Source: Methylobacterium frigidaeris | GTDB taxonomy: Bacteria; Pseudomonadota; Alphaproteobacteria; Rhizobiales; Beijerinckiaceae | NCBI RefSeq assembly: GCF_022179185.1 | Contig: NZ_BPQJ01000016.1 | Span: forward strand, 62,001 to 126,000 | Length of the DNA: 64,000 bases | Reading direction: 5' to 3' | In this document: in pieces, positions 27,276 to 35,835 of the stretch | Layout: the number at the start of each line of letters is the position of its first letter | How positions within the stretch are numbered: the first letter of the stretch is position 1 | Position numbers and translations under genes: made by a program | Notes under the pieces: generated by a model | What the model saw: only the letters and a program-made list of their open reading frames with translations | Databases searched by the model: none | Told to the model about the DNA's origin: nothing

Positions 27276-27652
27276 CCGTCCTCCGAGGATGCGCGTGCGA
27301 CCAAGGTCATGCGCGCCGAGCATGGCGGTCGCGCGACGCGGGACGATTGCTTTGTGCGATGCAGCATGAGACAACGACTTCGCACCGCAGCGATGGCGTC
27401 GCGACGGTGCAGCCCTCTTTGGGCGTTTCCTCCCTAGACTTCGGGCCGCCTCGCAAGGGCGGCCTTTTTTCTGTGCGGTCAGGGTCATACCGGGCCGAAC
27501 CGCGCCCGACAAGCACAATCGTGCACAGGGTGCGGTGAGCGGAACGATGTTGCAGGTCGCGCCGGAAGGGACGGCGTTCCGCGGGTTGAATCGCGTGGTG
27601 CGCCGGGCCCCGTCGCCCCGCCGTCGTCACCCCGTCTTGCAGGGCCGATGCT
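27276..27652. other. Non-coding gap with one terminator-like hairpin
   Basis: No gene is supported on either strand. The only structured element is the hairpin at 27444-27470. Open frames here (for example 27251-27538 plus) lack ribosome-binding sites and recognisable domains. Confidence 0.4.
27444..27470 (+). terminator. Strong intrinsic terminator without an obvious gene
   Basis: Stem GGCCGCC / GGCGGCC with loop TCGCAAG and a run of six T. It points in the plus direction, yet there is no plus-strand gene within 900 bp upstream; the nearest is the DUF1469 gene ending at 26502. A small RNA ending here is one explanation. Confidence 0.7.
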
Positions 27653-28630
27653 CTACTGCGCCAGGAACGCCGCGATGTTGCGGCGGATGCGCGCCAGCGG
27701 CGGCTCGCCGGTGTCCGGCAGGGCGAAGCGCTCGCCCGTGATGGTCTCGAAGGCGCTGACGTAGGTGGCGGCGGTGTGCAGGACCACCTCGGGCGGAATC
27801 TCCGGCACGGGATCGCGGTAGGGGTCGCAGCGGGCCGCGACCCAGTGGCGGACTACGTCCTTGTCGAAGCTCTCCGGCTGGGTGACGGCCTCGAAGCGCT
27901 CGGGGTAGCTCTTCGCGAACCAGTAGCGGCTGCTGTCGGGGGTGTGGATCTCGTCGGCCAGCACGATCCGCCCGTCGGCATCCAGGCCGAACTCGTACTT
28001 GGTGTCGGCGAGGATCAGGCCGCGCTCGGCCGCCAGCGCCTGGCCGCGGGCGAACAGTGCCAGCGCCGTCTCAGACAGAATGCGCCACTGGCTGTCCGTC
28101 AGCAGCCCCTGCCCCAGGATCTCGGCCTCGGAAAGCGGCGCGTCGTGGTCGCCGTGGCCGGCCTTGGTGGTCGGCGTGATGATCGGCTGCGGCAGCGCCT
28201 GGTGCGGGCGCATCCCGTCCGGCAGCCGGTGGCCGTACATCTCGCGCTGCCCGGCCTTGTAGAGGGTCAGGATCGAGGTCCCGGTGCTGCCGGCGAGGTA
28301 GCCGCGCACCACGATCTCGACCGGCAGGATGGTGAGCCGGCGGCCCACCACCACGTTCGGGTCCGGATAGGCGAGCACGTGGTTGTCGCAGATGTCCCGC
28401 GTCTTCTCGAACCAGTAGCGCGCGGTCTGGGTCAGGACCTGGCCCTTGAGCGGGATCGCCGCCAGCTCCCGGTCGAAGGCGCTCAACCGGTCGCTGGTGA
28501 TCAGGATGCGCCGCCCATCGGGCAGGTCGTAATTGTCCCGTACCTTGCCGCGGTAATGCCCCGGCAGCTCCGGCAGGGTCGCCTCCGGCAGGACGTAGTC
28601 GGAAAAGGGCGCGAGCTCGGCCGCCTGCAT
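27653..28630 (-). CDS. purC: Phosphoribosylaminoimidazole-succinocarboxamide synthase
   Basis: PurC ligates aspartate to CAIR in purine synthesis. The product from the ATG at 28630 is 325 residues, the longer alphaproteobacterial/eukaryote-like form. Motifs are YRGKVRDNYDLPDGRRILITSDRLSAFDR (ATP-binding start), PDPNVVVGRRLTILPVEIVVRGYLAGST, ILADTKYEFGLDADGRIVLADEIHTPDSSRYW and the C-terminal tail. The frame is open upstream to 28810 but those codons are in AT-rich DNA with no homology and belong to the transposon end. Only 13 bp separate the start codon from the proposed Tn7-like element end, so the original promoter has probably been replaced or displaced. Confidence 0.95.
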   Translation of the reverse strand: MQAAELAPFSDYVLPEATLPELPGHYRGKVRDNYDLPDGRRILITSDRLSAFDRELAAIPLKGQVLTQTARYWFEKTRDICDNHVLAYPDPNVVVGRRLTILPVEIVVRGYLAGSTGTSILTLYKAGQREMYGHRLPDGMRPHQALPQPIITPTTKAGHGDHDAPLSEAEILGQGLLTDSQWRILSETALALFARGQALAAERGLILADTKYEFGLDADGRIVLADEIHTPDSSRYWFAKSYPERFEAVTQPESFDKDVVRHWVAARCDPYRDPVPEIPPEVVLHTAATYVSAFETITGERFALPDTGEPPLARIRRNIAAFLAQ

Positions 28631-28682
28631 GGTCGTGTCTGCCTGTTCCCATAAGCGCTTTCTCAGCGCTCTTGAAAAATAT

Positions 28683-28761
28683 GAGGAATTTTGGAGTTTT
28701 AACCTATATCCTATCGGGAGGCTATACCCGATTGCGTCGGGAACTTTGCCGTTTTTCACCC
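28683..28761 (+). repeat. Two TnsB-site-like repeats at the left end
   Basis: 28739-28761 (GGGAACTTTGCCGTTTTTCA...) and 28683-28705 (GAGGAATTTTGGAGTTTTAA...) share the pattern G-G-A-TTT-GTTTT-ACC at 12-14 of 23 positions. The first also matches the right-end repeat at 38764-38782. The DNA here is clearly more AT-rich than its neighbours. They are candidate TnsB-binding sites. Confidence 0.4.
28712..28732. repeat. Palindromic site TAYCGGG-N7-ACCCGAT, copy 1
   Basis: TATCGGG, seven bases, ACCCGAT. Located between the Tn7-like end and the second tniQ gene, between the two TnsB-like repeats. Two further copies with the same 7-bp spacing occur at 41561-41581 and 46431-46451. Confidence 0.6.
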
Positions 28762-28810
28762 AAATCGGTGAGGAGCCTGTCGGCGCCGAAGCGCCATGAC
28801 GTCGAACCAA

Positions 28811-30730
28811 TCACTTGAGCGGACGCTTAGGACGCCGTTTTCGTCGAGCCCTATGGTCCCGCGCCTCCTGCGAACCGGTCAGGGCAGCCTCGACGTCGCG
28901 GAACCGATACACCTCAACGAAGTGCCCTGGCGGAACCGGAGCATGTTTCAGGCCGAGCTTGTCGATGATGGCGCGCGTCACGATGCGCGATAGATCGTAT
29001 CGTTCGGCGAGATGGCGAACGGTGCCGTATTCATCACAGAAGCGTTCGAAATCAGCCCTTCGCACCCACCAGCGCTTATTCGTTCGGCCGAGAGCCTGTC
29101 GTCCGGGGATCAGTCCGGATCGGACCAACCCGCGGAAACCCCAGTAGTTGACGCCGAACCGCTTCGCGGCTTCCTCCAGCAGCATGCTGTCGGAGCGATG
29201 CCCGTGCAGGGCGACGACCTCCCCCACGGATACGAGGATACCCTGCAGTCCCGGGGCGGACGGCAACCTTCCCCTGGGCCTCACGCGGCCGTCGAGGACG
29301 GCCGGGAGCAGACGGTCCAATCCGACCCGTCCCTTGAACGATGCCGCCGGCAATCCTGCCAGGTCCCCCACCAGGTCATGGCATTCGGGGACATCGCCGG
29401 ATAGCCGGCCAAGCAGGTGCTCAAGCTCCTGCGGTGAGTAGGTCCTGTCGCGGCGGCCAGTCACGACCGGATCGTGGGTGGCGACTACGCCGGCATCGAC
29501 CAAGCGCTGGAAGGCCGGGACGCTGATCCCGAGGAACCTGGCGGCGTGCCGTTGCCCCAATGTTCGTGTTAACAGGTCGCGAACCTTGGAAACCGCCTCC
29601 TCGTCGATCACGATCCTGGACCGAAGATCGGTGCCCGAAGGGAGAAGACCAAGTTGCTCGGCGACCGCGACGAGCGTTTTGCGCGTCACCCCCAACTGGT
29701 TGGCGGCTTCGGTAAAGGTCACTCCGGACGGAGCGGACCGCCTCGACTTCTCGGCATGGTTGCGGACGGCTGCCCGCAGAGGCTCAAGCGACCCTTCCGG
29801 AGACCGGGCCAGCCACATCGAGAGGGCGCCATACGCGGTCCGTGGCGATAGGCTCTGCATGTCGCGTGACGGCACGTCCTCGACCATGGCATCGAGAAGC
29901 GCCTCGAACGACAGCGGCCAATCCGCGAGAAGCTCCAATCCGCGCCGGCGCGCCGCCGCCTTGGTGGCGTGGTCGGCCCGGCGCATGTCGAGCGCTCGGC
30001 CGTGGTCCGCAATCCAGCCGACGTAAAAGGCCGCCCAGATAGCCGCCTCCAGCGTGACGCCGTCCAGGATACGCGACGGGAGCGGCTCGCATCCGCCGAG
30101 ACGCCCGACCACGTATCGGTCCAACGAGCACTCGTTCGGCGAACGCGGGATGGCGGCCGCGTTCGTCAGGTCCCCCCCGCACCGGCATCGCCAGGGCCAA
30201 GCGCAGTCGGCGTCGATGGGCTCGGCGCACGCGGGACAGGCGCGCAGGAGCTCGCAACAATGGATCGGACAATTGTCGACATGGACCACGTCCCACCAAG
30301 CGCGGCGATATGGGCGGAAGGGTCGCGGGCCGTCATTCTCGACCGTTCCCCGCAGGTCGCCTCCCAGGCAGCGCGGGCAATACCGTCGCTTCTTCGGCGC
30401 CCAGGACCTCGCCAGGAGCGTCTCACCGTTCAGGACCACCACCTGACGTGGCCCCGAGCTCACGGCGGTGTAGCGGGCGATGTCCGATCCGGCCAGACCC
30501 GCGAGGTTCTCGACCGCCTCGACCCTCCGGCCGGCCAGGACCTCCCCGAAATACCGAAGCCCGACCTCGGCGGCGAAGGCGCGGCAGGATGTCTCGCCGT
30601 TCCTGGCGGCCAGCCGACCGAACAACGAGTATGCCGGCTCGGGCCGGAAGCGCACGCGCAACGCGCGCGGTTCGAACTCCTCATCCCTCTTGCGTCGGTC
30701 GCGAGCGGGCTTCGGCAACTCCTCGGGCAA
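28811..30730 (-). CDS. tniQ: TniQ-family target-selection protein (second copy)
   Basis: A 639-residue TniQ/TnsD-type protein. The N-terminal TniQ domain reads FRPEPAYSLFGRLAARNGETSCRAFAAEVGL and continues to the zinc ribbon RRYCPRCLGGDLRG, HVDNCPIHCCELLRACPACAEPIDADCAWPWRCRCG, with C/H spacings typical of TniQ. The long C-terminal part contains several helix-turn-helix-like segments (GVTFTEAANQLGVTRKTLVAVAEQLGL, LGQRHAARFLGISVPAFQRLVDAGVV, EEAAKRFGVNYWGFRGLVRSGL, VRHLAERYDLSRIVTRAIIDKLGL), as expected of a DNA-binding TnsD-like selector. It overlaps the first tniQ by 50 bp. In Tn7-like elements such a protein reads a fixed chromosomal att site and recruits TnsC. Confidence 0.85.
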   Translation of the reverse strand: MPEELPKPARDRRKRDEEFEPRALRVRFRPEPAYSLFGRLAARNGETSCRAFAAEVGLRYFGEVLAGRRVEAVENLAGLAGSDIARYTAVSSGPRQVVVLNGETLLARSWAPKKRRYCPRCLGGDLRGTVENDGPRPFRPYRRAWWDVVHVDNCPIHCCELLRACPACAEPIDADCAWPWRCRCGGDLTNAAAIPRSPNECSLDRYVVGRLGGCEPLPSRILDGVTLEAAIWAAFYVGWIADHGRALDMRRADHATKAAARRRGLELLADWPLSFEALLDAMVEDVPSRDMQSLSPRTAYGALSMWLARSPEGSLEPLRAAVRNHAEKSRRSAPSGVTFTEAANQLGVTRKTLVAVAEQLGLLPSGTDLRSRIVIDEEAVSKVRDLLTRTLGQRHAARFLGISVPAFQRLVDAGVVATHDPVVTGRRDRTYSPQELEHLLGRLSGDVPECHDLVGDLAGLPAASFKGRVGLDRLLPAVLDGRVRPRGRLPSAPGLQGILVSVGEVVALHGHRSDSMLLEEAAKRFGVNYWGFRGLVRSGLIPGRQALGRTNKRWWVRRADFERFCDEYGTVRHLAERYDLSRIVTRAIIDKLGLKHAPVPPGHFVEVYRFRDVEAALTGSQEARDHRARRKRRPKRPLK

Positions 30731-32576
30731 GCGGCACGTCCGTCGCGGCGGACCCGGGGACCGCGTGGAATGCCGTCTCCACGTCGGCCCGCCGGAAGAT
30801 GACCTGCCTGCACGCCGGCGGGGCGGCGACAGGGACGACGGAGAGCCGCCCGAGCCGCGAGACGACGGCTTTCGGCGAGGTGCCGAACATGGCAGCTGCC
30901 TCGCTTCCGGTCACGTATGCATCACGGAACCGGGCCAGTCCAGCGCGGTCGACCCGCGTCGCCGAACCGCATCGCCGCCCCAGCAGCCCCACGCGCGCAA
31001 GATGGCGCGCGGCCTGGTGGTGCAGGCGCAGTTCCGCCGCCGCCTGCTCGATGCTTACATTGCCGTCGGGGCGCCCCGGCTTGAGCGCCTTCGGATCGAC
31101 GAGGACTTGCGCCAGCGTACGGCCGTCGCCGACCACGCCGGCGGGCGACACGTCACCCGCGAGGATGCGACGGCAGGCGTGGTCGAGCGGGACCCCGGCG
31201 GCCTGGCAGGCCGCCGGGAGCGGGAGGATGCCGCCCGGTCGCGCTTCGAGCCGGTTCGCGCCGGCCGCGAGGCGACGAACCAGATCCTCGCACGCCTCCC
31301 GGCGGATGCGAGTGGGCTTGGCCTCGAACGGGCCGAGCAGACCGGCCGCGGCGATCCTGCCCGCCTGCGACTTGCCGATGCCGAGCAGGCGGGATGCCTC
31401 GTCGATGCCGACGAGCTCGGCTTGCTCCCTCAGGATGGTAGAGACCTCTTGCGAGGAGATCCGGATGCCGACGCCCCGACGCGCACCGCGCGGGACCAAG
31501 CCACGTCGGGATGCCTCCCGCTTGACGCGCGCGAAGCCCCACCCCATCGAGCGCGCGGCTCCTGAGATCCCGGGATCGCGCGGCGACGGCGTCGAGAGCA
31601 GCGCGCCCTCCCGGTCGGAGATCACCCCGTGCTTGATTGCGTGGCCACGCATCGCCGACCGCACCGCGGACCCGAAAACCGAGGCATGTTCGAGCTTCGC
31701 CGCCCAGTGCTCGTAAGCCCAGCCGTACGTCCCCGTCAGTCCGGTCCCGGTCCGTCCACCCCGCGACCGGGTGAGCCCACGGTCGAGCGCCGCCTCGAAC
31801 TGCGTCGGCCAGGACGCCAGCGCGCGAAACGCGACTTCCCGGATCTCCGCGGCGGCCGCGGTGTCCCGGCGTGGCTTGAGGGCGGATAGAGGCCCCGTGA
31901 TGACCAGGCCGAGCCGTTCCATCTGAGGAACCGCTTCCTTAAGGTCCATTTCGTCCAAGAGGGGAACGTCGGTAGGCCAACCCGCGAGCCGTGCAGCCGC
32001 GTATTCGGAAAAGCCCGCGGTCCCCCGAGGGTCCGGCGGACGGGGTGCCGCCAGGCTGCAGCCACAGATCCTGCACCGACCGGGAGCGCCTCCCCAAGCC
32101 GGACGGGCGCCGCAGCGCGGGCAGCCGGCGCCAAATCCGGTCCCGTGCGTCGGGCAGCGCGTCACCGACAGGACATCCCACCAGAGGCGACGATGGACAT
32201 CGACGGCAGCGTCGCGCCCGGCGGCTCGCGCGAGCAGGGCATCCTCGCGCACGCAATGCGGGCAATATCGGCCGCCGTCCTTGGACCAGTCCGCAAGTCC
32301 GACGACGGTGTGGCCGATTCGGACCGACCGCGTGCGAGCATCGACCTTCGGGGAAGACAGCAGCAAGTCGGTTGCGTCCACGCGCGCGAGCATCGCCAGG
32401 CGTTCGACCCCTCGGCCGAAACCGAGCTGCCGAAGGCTCAGCCCATGCTCGTGACAGAAGGCGGCCAAGTCCCCGTCCCGATGGCGCGCTGCCAGCCGTC
32501 CGAGGAGGCTCGCACCTCCCTCGTACGGCTTCGGACGGACACGTAGCGCGAGAGGCTCGACGGTCTGCCGGCTCAC
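30681..32576 (-). CDS. tniQ: TniQ-family target-selection protein (first copy)
   Basis: A 631-residue TniQ protein with the same plan as its neighbour: N-terminal RVRPKPYEGGASLLGRLAARHRDGDLAAFCHEHGL, zinc-binding GRYCPHCVRED, RCPTHGTGFGAGCPRCGARP and RCRICGCSL, then a long C-terminal region with repeated helix-turn-helix units (GIDEASRLLGIGKSQAGRIAAAGLL, LPLPAACQAAGVPLDHACRRIL, SIEQAAAELRLHHQAARHLARVGLL, VTGSEAAAMFGTSPKAVVSRLGRL). The two TniQs are clearly diverged paralogues, not a recent duplication. It overlaps tnsC by 4 bp. Two selectors in one element imply two target-choice routes, as TnsD/TniQ pairs do in some Tn7 relatives. Confidence 0.85.
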   Translation of the reverse strand: MSRQTVEPLALRVRPKPYEGGASLLGRLAARHRDGDLAAFCHEHGLSLRQLGFGRGVERLAMLARVDATDLLLSSPKVDARTRSVRIGHTVVGLADWSKDGGRYCPHCVREDALLARAAGRDAAVDVHRRLWWDVLSVTRCPTHGTGFGAGCPRCGARPAWGGAPGRCRICGCSLAAPRPPDPRGTAGFSEYAAARLAGWPTDVPLLDEMDLKEAVPQMERLGLVITGPLSALKPRRDTAAAAEIREVAFRALASWPTQFEAALDRGLTRSRGGRTGTGLTGTYGWAYEHWAAKLEHASVFGSAVRSAMRGHAIKHGVISDREGALLSTPSPRDPGISGAARSMGWGFARVKREASRRGLVPRGARRGVGIRISSQEVSTILREQAELVGIDEASRLLGIGKSQAGRIAAAGLLGPFEAKPTRIRREACEDLVRRLAAGANRLEARPGGILPLPAACQAAGVPLDHACRRILAGDVSPAGVVGDGRTLAQVLVDPKALKPGRPDGNVSIEQAAAELRLHHQAARHLARVGLLGRRCGSATRVDRAGLARFRDAYVTGSEAAAMFGTSPKAVVSRLGRLSVVPVAAPPACRQVIFRRADVETAFHAVPGSAATDVPLARGVAEARSRPTQEG

Positions 32577-33712
32577 GCGGCGAGCCTCTCCTCGACGTCG
32601 TCCCTGACCGGCCGGTAGGCCAATTGCCTCGGACGACGGCGGTTCGCGCGCTCGGACATCGTCGCGTGCTCCCTTGCCATCCGCGCCCAGAGCTTCAGGA
32701 ACGCGTCCTTGCCGGCGAGGTAGGGATTGCGAGCGGTTCCCCGGGCCAGTTCGCGTGCCGGCATCGGTCGTGCGTCGGGGTCGGCCGACAGTTGCGGCGC
32801 GCCGGCGGGCTCGAACCGCTCCCAGACCTGCCCGAGCAAGGCGAGATCGATCCGCCTTGCCTTCCTCTCCAGGGCGACGCTCAGCGCCTCGCTCAGGGTC
32901 TTCGAGACGAGGCCCGGATAACCGCCCGTCGCGCAGTACAACCGCTTGGCCGTCTCGTGCTCGAAGAGGAACGACGGCTCGGGCAGGCCGAGCTGAGCCT
33001 CGAACAGCCCGAGCATGGCCATGAAGGCGGCGCGCCCCTCGATGGAGGACCAGGAATAGGGATGGAGCACGACCGGCGGCTGCATGCGACGCCGCAGCTG
33101 CGGATAGTCCCGCAGGTGGAGGAGGCTCGGCAGGCCGGCCAACACGATTTGCGTGCCGAGCCGGTTGAGCAGGCTCTTGAGGAATTCAGAGACGTCCTCC
33201 TCGTTGTCCTGGCTGATGTGCTCGCAGAGGTGGTGCGCCTCGTCGATGAGGATCAGCTCGACCTTGAGCTCGTCGCAGAGCCAGCCGATCTTCGCGATGA
33301 TCTCGTCGGTGTTCCAGGTGTCCCGCGCCTTCGACCCGAGCGCGCGCATGATGGCCGCGACGAACGATCTCTGCGTCGGGCGCTTCGGGGCCTCGACGAG
33401 GATCACGCGTCGGACGTCGCCGTCGGGGCTATCCGTCAGGTGCGGATGGTCCTCGGCGTAACTTTCGAGGATGGTGGATTTCCCCGCCCCAGAGGGTCCG
33501 GCGATGACCAGTGCCCGTGCCTTCAGGCGGCGGCGCCTCTCGGGCCTGTACCGGGCCTGCAGCTTCGCGATTTCCGCCTTGCCGTCGAGCAGGGCTTGGT
33601 GAGGCACCGTCCGGGTCTCGAAGTCGACGACGACGTCCCCGCCGCCAGCCGCCTCGGGCCCCGGTCCAATCGCTTGCTCCGTCGCCACCTTCACGCCGAC
33701 CTCCTGGTCCAT
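32573..33712 (-). CDS. tnsC: TnsC/TniB-like AAA+ transposition regulator
   Basis: A 379-residue AAA+ ATPase of the TnsC/TniB group, which forms a filament on DNA and passes the target signal from TniQ to the TnsA-TnsB transposase. Walker A GPSGAGKST lies at residues 72-80, Walker B LILIDEAHHL near 153-162, and QIVLAGLPSLLHL contains sensor 1. The C-terminal tail RANRRRPRQLAYRPVRDDVEE is the kind that contacts TniQ. It overlaps tnsB by 22 bp and tniQ by 4 bp, so the operon is translationally coupled. Confidence 0.9.
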   Translation of the reverse strand: MDQEVGVKVATEQAIGPGPEAAGGGDVVVDFETRTVPHQALLDGKAEIAKLQARYRPERRRRLKARALVIAGPSGAGKSTILESYAEDHPHLTDSPDGDVRRVILVEAPKRPTQRSFVAAIMRALGSKARDTWNTDEIIAKIGWLCDELKVELILIDEAHHLCEHISQDNEEDVSEFLKSLLNRLGTQIVLAGLPSLLHLRDYPQLRRRMQPPVVLHPYSWSSIEGRAAFMAMLGLFEAQLGLPEPSFLFEHETAKRLYCATGGYPGLVSKTLSEALSVALERKARRIDLALLGQVWERFEPAGAPQLSADPDARPMPARELARGTARNPYLAGKDAFLKLWARMAREHATMSERANRRRPRQLAYRPVRDDVEERLAA

Positions 33713-35835
33713 TGTGCCATCATCGCGAGCATCGCCGCTTGAACGTCCGGGTCGGCGCCGCCTCCGGCCGGCTCCGGGTTACCGGCCCGGTCATTGCCGC
33801 CCTCATGACCCTCGGCCTCGCCCCCGACGGGAACCGGCGCGGGATCGTTCGCGGGCGTCGGCTGTCCGACGAGCGGCGTGAAGAAGCAGCCGTTGTCCAG
33901 CCCGTACCGTGCCGCCCGTGCGGCGGTGGTCTTAGCCTCGGTGTCATCCAGCGCCACGGCCGCCTCCTCCGCTTCGAGGCGCTGCCCTTCGGCCCGGTGC
34001 AGATCGGTCACCGGTCCGCCTTCCGCGAGCCTCCGCGCCCGCTTGTCGTTGGTCCTGGCCTGGTGGAGCGACACCCCGGCCGCGAGTTCGGGTCGGTCGC
34101 AAGGCACCACGATCCACCGGCCCGTCTCCTCGTCGAGCACCTCGACCTCCCCTAGGTCGAACGGATCGGCGCGGACTTGGAACCGCTTGGTCGTGCCTCC
34201 GCGCCGGCGGCGCAGCTCCTTGAGGTCGTCGTGGTAGTAGACGAGCCCGAAGATCTTGATGCCGACGTTCGTGATCGGCTTCAGGAAGGTGGCGCCCATC
34301 AGGCGCCGGATGTCCTCGTAGGAGCGCACGCCCTCGACCCGGTCCACCTCGGCGTGGCGTTGCCACTCCTCAAGGGGGGTTCCCTTAAGCCCGTCATGGA
34401 AAGTCACATGGTAATCGTCCACGAAGTATTTGAGCAACTTCTCCTTCACCTCCGGGAGAGTCAGCTTGGCGCTAGCGACTGATTTATATTCACCTCTTTT
34501 TGCCGGGTTGCTGAATGTTTTACCTTCCATGAGGTCGAAGACTTGAATTCCTATCCTGCCGAAAATTCGTTCGACCTTACCCTTCAGCCAGGGTTGACGC
34601 GGAGGCAAGTTGACGACCGTGAAGCCCATCGACAGCTCGGCGAGCTTCAGGGACCGACTGTGGAATTCCTTGCCGTTGTCACAGAAGACCAGCCGGGGGA
34701 TGCCCTCGGCAGGCCATGGATTGCTCAGCCCCAACCCGGTGAGGTCCTTGGGCCAGAATGCGTGGGCCAAGCACCGCTGCAGCGAAGCGAAGCTCGGGGG
34801 CTCGAAACTCACGTGCACCCCGAGTACCATCCGAGTGCATCTGTCCAAGGCCAAGGTAATCCACGGCCTACCCAGGGGTCTTCCGGACTTCTCGTTGACG
34901 ACGATGATGTCCAGAAGGCTGTGATCGACCTCGATCTCTTCGAGGGGCTTCGCGGGCGGGCGCTTGCGTTTGAATACGCCGGTTTCGAGGTGCGCTTTAC
35001 GCCAATTGAAACGCCTCTTAACCTCCTCATGTTCAGAGTAGTTTTTCAAAAGATACGCTTGAAAGCATTTATAGCTTACCTTTAAGCCTTTCGATTTTAG
35101 CTCCTTGTTAAGAAGCTTGTGGACTTCGTTCAGCGATGCCCGGCGGTCGTTGAGAAACATCGTTTCGATGTAGATCTTCATCCTCTCAGGGATGAAGGCC
35201 CTTTCATCCTTGAACCGCGAGGTTCGGTTCCCGCGCTTCTCGATCAACGGGACCAGGATGCGAATGTCGCGGCTCACCGCCATCCAGGGATGATACCAGC
35301 TCTCGATCGTGCTGGGCTTGGGCGCGGCCAGGGGCTTCCGGGGCTTGTTCGGGCTCTTCAGCAACTCGGGGGGCACGCGGCGGCGCTCGGCGCGCGCCGT
35401 TTCGCGGACGGCGGCCGCCTCGTCGTCCTCTTTCTGCCACGTCGGTCCTTTCTCGGCGAAAATCTCCGACGCGGCGCGCTCGAAAGCCGCGTTCAGAGGA
35501 ATGCCTTCCTTGTGCAGTCGGTACGCATGCCAGAGATACTCCGCACGTCGCATCGCCTCGATGCACGACTCCGCCTTGTTGCTCTCGAACGTCCTGTTGA
35601 GGAGCTCCTCCTGGTCCGCCGTCAAACCGGCCCGGCCTTGGGGATAGTGCTCGATCTGCTGGCGCATGCGGGTGATGTCACGGTCCGTCACGGTGCGTGT
35701 GTCGCCGCCGCCGACCGGTTCCAGGCGCCAGCCCCGGACGACGCGTTTCCGCACGACCCAGAGATGCGGGGTACCGTCCGCCTCCGTGATCCGGAGATGG
35801 TCGCCCTCCACGTACCGTTGCGGGCTGCCGCTCAT
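33691..35835 (-). CDS. tnsB: TnsB-like DDE transposase
   Basis: A 714-residue DDE/rve-fold transposase that cuts and joins the 3' ends of the element. Counted by eye, the catalytic triad is D304 (EIEVDHSLLDIIV), D386 (LVFCDNGKEFHS) and E422 (KGKVERIFGRIG), giving a D-x35-E spacing. N-terminal ~290 residues hold helix-turn-helix DNA-binding domains; a Mu B-like beta-barrel (FLKPITNVGIKIFGLVYYH) and a TnsC-contacting acidic/Pro tail follow. The ATG at 35835 overlaps the tnsA stop as ATGA. The middle of the gene (about 34390-35130) is distinctly more AT-rich than both flanks, with codons such as AAA, TTA and ATA that are rare elsewhere in the window. Confidence 0.9.
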   Translation of the reverse strand: MSGSPQRYVEGDHLRITEADGTPHLWVVRKRVVRGWRLEPVGGGDTRTVTDRDITRMRQQIEHYPQGRAGLTADQEELLNRTFESNKAESCIEAMRRAEYLWHAYRLHKEGIPLNAAFERAASEIFAEKGPTWQKEDDEAAAVRETARAERRRVPPELLKSPNKPRKPLAAPKPSTIESWYHPWMAVSRDIRILVPLIEKRGNRTSRFKDERAFIPERMKIYIETMFLNDRRASLNEVHKLLNKELKSKGLKVSYKCFQAYLLKNYSEHEEVKRRFNWRKAHLETGVFKRKRPPAKPLEEIEVDHSLLDIIVVNEKSGRPLGRPWITLALDRCTRMVLGVHVSFEPPSFASLQRCLAHAFWPKDLTGLGLSNPWPAEGIPRLVFCDNGKEFHSRSLKLAELSMGFTVVNLPPRQPWLKGKVERIFGRIGIQVFDLMEGKTFSNPAKRGEYKSVASAKLTLPEVKEKLLKYFVDDYHVTFHDGLKGTPLEEWQRHAEVDRVEGVRSYEDIRRLMGATFLKPITNVGIKIFGLVYYHDDLKELRRRRGGTTKRFQVRADPFDLGEVEVLDEETGRWIVVPCDRPELAAGVSLHQARTNDKRARRLAEGGPVTDLHRAEGQRLEAEEAAVALDDTEAKTTAARAARYGLDNGCFFTPLVGQPTPANDPAPVPVGGEAEGHEGGNDRAGNPEPAGGGADPDVQAAMLAMMAQWTRRSA

